Positions 1 to 4,090 of a stretch of DNA of 7,063 nt are shown here, in pieces. A program made the translations under genes and the position numbers. The first letter of the stretch is position 1. The number at the start of each line of letters is the position of its first letter. The notes beneath the pieces were generated by a model, which searched no databases, had not been told where the DNA came from, and saw only the letters and a list, made by a program, of their open reading frames with translations. Origin of the DNA: JARROD01 sp037384225 (GTDB lineage Bacteria; Pseudomonadota; Gammaproteobacteria; Pseudomonadales; Cellvibrionaceae); the NCBI GenBank assembly GCA_037384225.1, contig JARROD010000203.1:1-7063 (forward strand), written 5' to 3'.

Positions 1-288
1 AGGCAGTTTACCGATATCCTCAGCGACGATAGCATCGACAATGGAATCGGATTCCATCTTGATTTGTTGAGCCTTCTTCATGCTTTGGCGAAGACCCACA
101 ACCTTGACTTCCTCCAGTACCAATTCGCCATCTCCAGACTCTTCTACATCATCTTCGTCGGCGGATTTGACTTCTTTTTGCTCTTGATCGCTATTATTAG
201 ATGCCTGATCTTGGCTGACCACTTGTTGGGTTTGAGCATAGGCGGGCGCCAGAGCAACGATAAGCAGCAGAGGTGCACATTTACGCAT
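1..288 (-). CDS. TonB-dependent receptor, N-terminal part (runs off left edge)
   Basis: The minus strand is open from an ATG at 288-286 to the window edge (96 codons). The product would be an outer-membrane receptor that takes up a ligand using TonB energy; only its N-terminus is visible. It starts MRKCAPLLLIVALAPAYAQ, a typical Sec signal peptide with likely cleavage after AYA. A Gln/Asp/Glu-rich linker follows, then a TonB-box-like EEVKVVG at about residues 59-65, and the start of the plug (SIVDAIVAEDIGKLP). A GAGGAG Shine-Dalgarno lies 6 bases before the ATG. The N-terminus is nearly the same as that of the complete receptor starting at 3809, but on the opposite strand, so the two are divergent paralogues. 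Whether this copy is intact beyond the edge cannot be seen. The ligand is unknown. Confidence 0.9.
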   Translation of the reverse strand, partial: MRKCAPLLLIVALAPAYAQTQQVVSQDQASNNSDQEQKEVKSADEDDVEESGDGELVLEEVKVVGLRQSMKKAQQIKMESDSIVDAIVAEDIGKLP

Positions 289-350
289 TGATCTCTCCTC
301 AATTTTAGATTTATTTTATGGCATCAATACAATCTATTATATATATCTTA

Positions 351-379
351 TTTATATTATGATATTGCCGAACATACAA
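351..379 (-). promoter_or_regulatory. Predicted sigma70-like promoter of the left TonB receptor
   Basis: On the minus strand TTGTAT (379-374) and TATAAA (356-351) are spaced by 17 bases. The same two hexamers with the same spacing occur before the right-hand paralogue (3718-3746), although bases between and around them differ. That would leave an AT-rich untranslated leader of roughly 55 bases before the ATG. This is inferred from sequence only; AT-rich DNA makes chance matches easy. Confidence 0.4.
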
Positions 380-380
380 G

Positions 381-525
381 CATAAATTTGTGGAAAAATC
401 CCAATACCTGTCTGAACAGGCAGAGAGCTCCTGCAAACCTGAGCAATCTCTCAAATGAATTGCAGACCTGGCGCAGCGCAGCCATTAACAGTAAAATTGG
501 ACCTCCAGCGTAAACACCTAGTGTT
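381..525. other. Intergenic region before the RDD gene, with two small inverted repeats
   Basis: No gene is seen here. Two short perfect dyads stand out: CCTGT/ACAGG with a 4-base centre (407-420), and AAACAC/GTGTTT with a 3-base centre (512-526). The second abuts the TTG at 526 and could be an operator, or just a small hairpin. A weak promoter-like pair, TTGCAG (460-465) and CATTAA (483-488), has 17-base spacing, but I would not rely on it. No good Shine-Dalgarno precedes either candidate start of the RDD gene. Confidence 0.3.
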
Positions 526-1644
526 TTGAATCAAATGAACACATCCAAAGCGAATCCCGAACATCAATCCGCACTGGAAATGTGGCGCTCCGGTAAGGAA
601 ACCCGGACCATCGTGACTCCCTTTGCCTTTTCCGTGGCCGAGGAACTCTACGGCCTGCCGCTGGGCAGACCCTGGAAACGCGCCGCCGCCATGGTGAGCG
701 ATCTATTTTTACTGGCCTTGCTCAGCACCACTCCGTATATTTTCCTCCCCTTTGTTATGGCTATTGCAGCCTGGAAATTGCTAAAGCGATACGACAACTT
801 CCTGCACCGCTGGGTCAAAGGGCTGTTTCGCGGCATCTCGCTTGTCATTATTCTGGTCATTGGTCTTGACCTCAGCCAAAGTTTGCTGGATGCAGCAGGA
901 TGGGGTGAGAGTTCCACACAGTCTGCCCGCATCCGCCAGGCCGCGGCGTGGGTAGAGTCACTCCCCGAACTGGTTCACCTGGAAAACTGCGACAACATGT
1001 CCTGTATTGAGAGCAGGCAAGAAGATTTTCGCGAGGCACTCAACAAGTTGTCTGCTTCCAATCCCGAAGCCGCACCGCTCATCGTGTCAGAACTGCTCGA
1101 AGGATTGGAATGGATGACGCCCGAAGAACGGCAAATAATGAAAGAGAGTTTGCTCGCCGATCTGCCCCCGCCAGCGGACGAGGAGGAAAAGAACAGTGCA
1201 GACAAGGAAAGCTCAGGTAAAAGTAAAGGTAAAATTATAATCAGACTCGAGGACGAAAGCCCAAGCGGAGAAAACCACTCCCCTTCCCTCATCGCATGGG
1301 CCAAAGGCATCATCGCCGACCTGGGTCTGGGTCTCTCCTGGAGCGCGATGTATTTTACTCTGTTCATTACCCTCTGGAGCGGCAAAACTCCGGGCAAAAG
1401 GCTGTTCGGCCTGAAAGTAGTGCAACTGGACAACAAAGCCATCGGTCTGTGGGGAGCCTTCGGCCGCTACGGTGGCTACGGTGCCGGCGTAGCCACCGGT
1501 CTGCTGGGTTTCCTGCAAATATACTGGGACCCCAACCGCCAGGCCATTCAGGACAAGATCGCCGGCACAGTGGTGATATCTACGTGGCACAAGGGTCGTA
1601 ATTCCATCAGCAGTCATACTGTTGAGTTTTCAGATCGGCAATAA
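526..1644 (+). CDS. RDD-family inner-membrane protein with a large hydrophilic insert
   Basis: The product is a predicted inner-membrane protein of unknown function; RDD proteins have been linked to transport and ion homeostasis in some bacteria, but nothing here fixes a role. The reading frame gives 372 residues from TTG 526; ATG 535 (residue 4) is an equally plausible start, and neither has a clear ribosome site. The first RDD helix holds Arg52 and Asp59 (KRAAAMVSD), followed by hydrophobic stretches at about 58-84 and 102-117. The second half has a membrane segment at about 266-284, then GKTPGKRLFGLKVV (287-300), and the closing DPNRQAIQDKIAGTVVI (335-351) with the conserved Asp. Between the halves, residues 120-260 are hydrophilic and acidic, with a close cysteine pair (Cys155, Cys160) that could form a disulfide if extracytoplasmic. 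It appears monocistronic, ending in a terminator-like hairpin. Topology was not resolved. Confidence 0.88.
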   Translation: MNQMNTSKANPEHQSALEMWRSGKETRTIVTPFAFSVAEELYGLPLGRPWKRAAAMVSDLFLLALLSTTPYIFLPFVMAIAAWKLLKRYDNFLHRWVKGLFRGISLVIILVIGLDLSQSLLDAAGWGESSTQSARIRQAAAWVESLPELVHLENCDNMSCIESRQEDFREALNKLSASNPEAAPLIVSELLEGLEWMTPEERQIMKESLLADLPPPADEEEKNSADKESSGKSKGKIIIRLEDESPSGENHSPSLIAWAKGIIADLGLGLSWSAMYFTLFITLWSGKTPGKRLFGLKVVQLDNKAIGLWGAFGRYGGYGAGVATGLLGFLQIYWDPNRQAIQDKIAGTVVISTWHKGRNSISSHTVEFSDRQ

Positions 1645-1678
1645 GCAGCAACGGCTCTATCAGCGCTCTTATTTTTTT
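1640..1678 (+). terminator. Probable intrinsic terminator overlapping the RDD stop codon
   Basis: AATAAG plus AGC (1640-1645, 1647-1649, one bulged C) can pair with GCT plus CTTATT (1665-1673), with a 15-base loop. A run of seven T follows at 1672-1678. The stop codon of the RDD gene (1642-1644) lies inside the left stem. The stem is only moderately GC-rich, so efficiency is uncertain. Confidence 0.45.
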
Positions 1679-1904
1679 AATATATACCCAAAGCGTTTGA
1701 GATTTAGGTTTTCAGAGTGCGTCAATTTTTGTTCCCCCTTTTCTTTTAAGGACAGGGGGAGCGACGACGCCAGGCGGGATGCATCAGTTACAATAATTAA
1801 CCCCTCGGCTTGAGTTTGTGCGACAAGCACTCTGTCAAAAGGGTGATGGTAGCAGGGTAGTGTTCAGCATTGGATATGGTGCACCCAAACTCACGTTGGA
1901 ATCC
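1669..1904 (-). pseudogene. Decayed C-terminal fragment of a second PIN-domain toxin
   Basis: On the minus strand one frame reads LPCYHHPFDRVLVAQTQAEG and then LIIVTDA (from 1860 down to about 1780), continuing open to a TAA at 1671-1669. This resembles the end of PIN toxins of the 'LPxHHRDPFDRxLxAQAxxEGLxLVTAD' type, with one residue missing before PFDR. In another frame just upstream (1904-1860) GFQREFGCTISNAEH resembles the preceding 'GFxxLxISxxHA' block, so a frameshift and a small deletion separate the two. After VTDA the similarity ends and a low-complexity tail follows. The N-terminal half with the first catalytic Asp and Glu is not found. It lies just downstream of the intact vapBC pair on the same strand, but is a different PIN subtype from that toxin. 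It is not functional as read. Confidence 0.6.
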
Positions 1905-1922
1905 AGTTGATGTGGCGCGGTC

Positions 1923-2021
1923 CATGAGGGGGAGACTCTTTTTGCCTACGGTAGTATAACCGGCGACAGCAGTGGTCGCACGCTCACCTATACGCCGTTC
2001 GACAAACTGAATTCTCACTGA
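1923..2021 (+). pseudogene. Possible YD-repeat/Rhs protein scrap
   Basis: The plus frame from 1923 to a TGA at 2019-2021 reads ETLFAYGSITGDSSGRTLTY followed by TPFDKL. The GRTLTYTPFDKL part looks like the YD-repeat pattern 'GxTLxYxxFDKLxxI' of Rhs and related secreted proteins. Only about 25 residues can be compared, with a stop at once on the right and another just before the segment, so this is at best a remnant. It could be chance. Confidence 0.25.
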
Positions 2022-2410
2022 TACCAATTTTCAATTCTTAGATTGGGCACACGTTGAAATTCGTTTGTATTATTGGTAACCAGTATGCCTTGTTGCGCTA
2101 AAGCCGTTCCTGCTATTAGTACATCATAAGGACCGATCGGATTGCCGGACGCTTCAAGATTTGCGCGAACATTTGCAGCTGCTGTCGCTTCGTTAAAACC
2201 GAAGGGGAGCAGTTGTGTTATACCGATTAATTCTTGGAGTTGCGTAGACCTTTTTTCCGGTGACGTAGATATCGCAATACCAACCTCTAACTCATACAAG
2301 ACAGCTGTAGGAATGCCAACTTCTTTAGGTGACAGGCTCAATAATTTTTCAGAAACTTTTCCCATGCCTTTAAAAAAATAAATCAACGTGTTGGTGTCGA
2401 GGATATACAT
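2015..2410 (-). CDS. vapC: VapC-type PIN-domain ribonuclease toxin
   Basis: This is a predicted toxin of a type II toxin-antitoxin pair; PIN toxins are Mg2+-dependent endoribonucleases that often cut tRNA or rRNA. The 131-residue length is normal. Visible active-site positions are Asp5 (MYILDTNTLIYFF), Glu40 (in AVLYELEVG), Asp96 (GPYDVLIAGTALA), and the VTNNTNEF block at 111-118, all in the usual order. The C-terminus RIENWYQ fits VapC proteins of the enteric type ('VTNNTREF...GLRIEDW'). Its ATG at 2410-2408 shares one base with the antitoxin stop codon (TAATG), so the two genes are translationally coupled and co-transcribed. The domain appears complete, so the toxin is expected to be active and held by the upstream antitoxin. 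The RNA target is not predictable from sequence. Confidence 0.9.
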   Translation of the reverse strand: MYILDTNTLIYFFKGMGKVSEKLLSLSPKEVGIPTAVLYELEVGIAISTSPEKRSTQLQELIGITQLLPFGFNEATAAANVRANLEASGNPIGPYDVLIAGTALAQQGILVTNNTNEFQRVPNLRIENWYQ

Positions 2411-2640
2411 TAAAACGGCTCTCGTTTTGCGTCACTGCCCAACTCGGATCGGAGTTCTTCTGCGGTTGGCAAGTCTTTCCAGGCGCCGGCAAGTTCAACA
2501 ATTGACTTTGGCCATTCAGTGGTTACTTTTTCGTTGATCAGGTTCGCTATCCATTTGCTCTTCGACAGGTGCATGGATTCAGCCGCTGCGGTCATTTTGG
2601 CTTCTATTTCATCATCCAGATATATCGTTACTTGACCCAT
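2410..2640 (-). CDS. Ribbon-helix-helix (CopG-like) antitoxin of the vapC pair
   Basis: The product is a 76-residue antitoxin and autorepressor partner of the downstream PIN toxin. The N-terminus MGQVTIYLDDEIEAKM, then AAESMHLSKSKWIANLI, is a typical ribbon-helix-helix: a short DNA-contacting strand (VTIYL) followed by two helices. The C-terminal part (TEWPKSIVELAGAWKDLPTA, 41-60) is the toxin-wrapping tail common in this antitoxin family. I chose the ATG at 2640-2638 because GAGAGG lies 9 bases before it; the ATG at 2670, ten codons earlier, has no ribosome site and sits almost at the predicted transcript start. The stop TAA overlaps the toxin ATG by one base. Family placement is by motif; whether it is best named VapB depends on nomenclature. 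Confidence 0.85.
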   Translation of the reverse strand: MGQVTIYLDDEIEAKMTAAAESMHLSKSKWIANLINEKVTTEWPKSIVELAGAWKDLPTAEELRSELGSDAKREPF

Positions 2641-2669
2641 GGTTCGGTACCTCTCGTTATGGTCGGGCA

Positions 2670-2707
2670 TATATGTGGAATTATATGTGGGTGGGGGCGA
2701 AAGGCAA
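2670..2707 (-). promoter_or_regulatory. Toxin-antitoxin promoter with a 9-bp direct-repeat operator
   Basis: On the minus strand a TATAAT -10 (2685-2680) lies 16 bases after TTGCCT (2707-2702), a fair -35. Overlapping the -10 are two perfect direct copies of CCACATATA on the minus strand (2690-2682 and 2678-2670), 12 bases apart start to start. Repeated short sites over the promoter are what ribbon-helix-helix antitoxins usually bind, so this is a good candidate for autoregulation. The predicted transcript would start near 2673, which favours the internal ATG at 2640 for the antitoxin. Confidence 0.55.
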
Positions 2708-3155
2708 GTTTTAGAAAGTGTTCATAGCGATTGGGAATTGTGATACTGGGGTTTATGGGTCTCGTATCAGCATGGATAAGAAAGTACCCCCGCAGAGAGC
2801 GAATCAACACTCCCAATCCGCGACCACAACACCGCCGAAGTCCACAAACCCTTGCCGTACAAGGCCTGTGACGAGGGGGGATACAAACTGAAAAAACTGG
2901 GAAGAGGTGTTTTACAGAAAGGAGTTGGTGGAGGGGAGGGCGCTGGGTTCAAAACCGTCTCCGGTTTAAATAGCATCAAATATGTGCAAATGTGATCAGA
3001 TGGCGTTAGTGAGCTTGGTTTTGAACATGAATATGGAAAGCTGGCAGTGCCGCGGGTTTTCGCGGATGAAAAAAACTGCGCTACGAGCATGTCAAGATGG
3101 TTTGGTGATAAAGAGTAATTTTGTATTTTATTAGCATATAAGGATTTGCCGGGCA
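2708..3155. other. Gene-poor spacer with an integrase scrap and an open stretch of unknown origin
   Basis: No complete gene is recognised. Apart from the integrase-like scrap, the same plus frame resumes after the TGA at 2993-2995 and is open to a TAA at 3116-3118. It includes FEHEYGKLAVPRVFADEK and SRWFGDKE, which look protein-like but which I cannot place. The opposite strand is also open here (2767-3156), giving a Ser/Pro-rich product that resembles no family I know and is probably a by-product of composition. A G-rich tract (2922-2945) lies in the middle. Confidence 0.4.
2807..2893 (+). pseudogene. Scrap of a P4-type tyrosine integrase N-terminal arm domain
   Basis: The plus frame reads TLPIRDHNTAEVHKPLPYKA, then CDEGGYKL. 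It matches the start of P4-type phage and island integrases ('LTDTAIRNAKPxxKPYKLxDEGGLYLLV'): an IR, a KP and the diagnostic PYKxxDEGG in the right order and spacing. The similarity ends at about 2893; the frame stays open to a TGA at 2993-2995 without integrase-like sequence. The catalytic domain is absent and there is no start codon in context. It is a remnant, assigned by motif only. Confidence 0.45.
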
Positions 3156-3269
3156 TCAGAAGATAAAACGCAGGTGACGATTCACGACTACGTTGACTGC
3201 GGCGTCCCTATGCTCCAGCGCATGTTCAATAATTGCGAGAAAAGCTACAAGACGATGGAGAGCGATTAG
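3156..3269 (+). pseudogene. C-terminal scrap of a DEAD/DEAH-box superfamily II helicase
   Basis: The plus frame reads SEDKTQVTIHDYVDCGVPML, then QRMFNNCEKSYKTM, before a TAG at 3267-3269. This strongly resembles the conserved tail of large DEAD/DEAH helicases of the COG1061 type ('DKxxVxIYDYVDxxVPMLxRMFxxRxKGYKxIGY'). The D-Y-V-D, V-P-M-L and R-M-F elements and their spacing are kept, but the usual Arg-Leu-Lys-Gly-Tyr is altered to CEKSY. No helicase motifs I-VI lie upstream. The piece has no start, so it is a remnant of a gene once here or carried in. Confidence 0.55.
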
Positions 3270-3370
3270 GCATGAGCTTGCGGTGGTTTTATCAACGACT
3301 CTGCCGGAATGCCCAAACCTTCGTAGAGTTTCCAGATCATCTTCAAAGTCAGCGATAATGTGAAGTTATT
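3266..3370 (-). pseudogene. C-terminal scrap of a HigA-type HTH antitoxin
   Basis: The minus frame reads NNFTLSLTLKMIWKLYEGLG, then IPAESLIKPPQAHA and a TAA at 3268-3266. It matches the end of HigA/Xre-type antitoxins ('...KRxLTLxMIRxLHxGLGIPAESLI...'), including the usual distance to the stop. The preceding helix-turn-helix is not readable: a stop codon lies just upstream in frame and no other frame shows the domain. No HigB-like toxin is seen. It meets the helicase scrap tail to tail, the two stop codons overlapping at 3266-3269. Confidence 0.55.
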
Positions 3371-3716
3371 TCTTTACAGGGCCTAAGCTTGTGGGCCAGA
3401 TCAGCGTTGTAACTTTGTGGGTATCTTGCCGACCGACAAGCGCTATTTAACTCCGGGCACAGAGGGAGTATTCTTGGCTATTACCCCGGGTTATTGAGAA
3501 GTTACAAGAGAGGTTGTTATTCAAAAATTTCTTCATTTATTACAATACTTCACTCAGACCGGAAATATAACCTTGCGTAATATTTCTTGCTTGCCAAGAC
3601 CGATTCGAAATTAACTGACGGCTTATCTAAAGCCATTAAAAATCAGAGAAAGTATTAAATTTAAAGCACTAATTTGAGAAAAATTTCAAAATTATTAACA
3701 GGTCGGAAAGTTTACA
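3371..3716. other. Gene-free spacer before the right TonB receptor
   Basis: I see no recognisable gene. The plus frame 3388-3498 is open for about 35 codons (with LPTDKRYLTPGTEGVF) but lacks a start in context and matches nothing I know. From about 3520 the DNA becomes very AT-rich, as expected for a promoter-proximal region. No tRNA, riboswitch fold or clear terminator was recognised. Confidence 0.4.
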
Positions 3717-4090
3717 CTTGTATGTTTAGTAAAATCATAATATAAATAAGATAAATATAAAGGATTGTATTGATGCCATAAAATAATTCTAAAATTGAGG
3801 AGAGATCAATGCGTAAATGTGCACCTCTGCTGCTTGTCGTTGCTCTGGCGCCCGCCCATGCTCAAACCCAACAAGTGGTAAGCCAAGATCAGGCATCTAA
3901 TAGCGATCAAGAGCAAAAAGAAGTCAAAGCCGCCGACGACAATGTGGTCGAGGCCGAAGAAGGCGAATTGCTACTGGAAGAGGTCAAGGTTTTGGGACTT
4001 CGACAGAGCATCAAGAAGGCTCAGGAAATCAAAATGGATTCCGATTCCGTGGTTGATGCCATCGTTGCCGAGGATATTGGCAAGCTGCCT
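3717..4090. repeat. Right arm of inverted duplication (TBDR leader and 5' coding region)
   Basis: This is the inverted counterpart of 1-380. It covers 92 bases of leader and the first 94 codons of the full-length receptor. The leader and first 40 codons (3717-3928) are the best-conserved part; the linker at about codons 41-53 is the most divergent, and the TonB-box to plug-start part shows mostly third-position changes. Similarity further left than 3717 fades quickly. Confidence 0.9.
3718..3746 (+). promoter_or_regulatory. Predicted sigma70-like promoter of the full-length TonB receptor
   Basis: TTGTAT (3718-3723) and TATAAA (3741-3746) are 17 bases apart and occur at matching positions upstream of the left paralogue. 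An alternative -35, TTTACA, sits at 3711-3716 but has a long spacing to CATAAT (3736-3741). The predicted leader is about 55 bases and AT-rich, ending in GAGGAG (3797-3802), 6 bases before the ATG. No Fur-box-like palindrome was evident. Confidence 0.4.

Larger units (their letters stand above)
1..380. repeat. Left arm of inverted duplication (TBDR leader and 5' coding region)
   Basis: The minus strand of this segment matches the plus strand of 3717-4090. The 92 bases before each ATG (289-380 and 3717-3808) align without gaps with 8 mismatches by eye. The first 40 codons of the right copy differ from this one at 3 bases plus one extra AAT codon here. Beyond that identity falls: about 21 of 129 bases differ in the stretch from the TonB box to the plug start. 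The arms lie about 3.3 kb apart in inverted orientation. The far end of this arm is outside the window. Confidence 0.9.

Noticed and set aside
407..420. CTGT/ACAG dyad that looks like a LexA box
   Set aside because: The half-sites are separated by 4 bases, not the 8 needed for the usual enterobacterial-type LexA site.
1731..1760. CCCCCT/AGGGGG inverted repeat at 1734-1759 as a terminator or insertion end
   Set aside because: Six-base stem with a 14-base loop and no T-tract; too weak to call.
1797..2027. A minus-strand open frame of 76 codons downstream of vapC
   Set aside because: It overlaps the vapC end and has no ribosome site; its only family-like part is the frameshifted PIN block described as a pseudogene.
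2767..3156. A minus-strand open frame of 129 codons in the spacer
   Set aside because: Ser/Pro-rich product with no recognisable motif and no clear ribosome site; the opposite strand shows integrase-like sequence instead.
1645..3716. Integron cassette array (attC sites) as the source of the toxin-antitoxin genes
   Set aside because: I looked for paired RYYYAAC/GTTRRRY-type ends flanking vapBC and the scraps and found no convincing attC pair.
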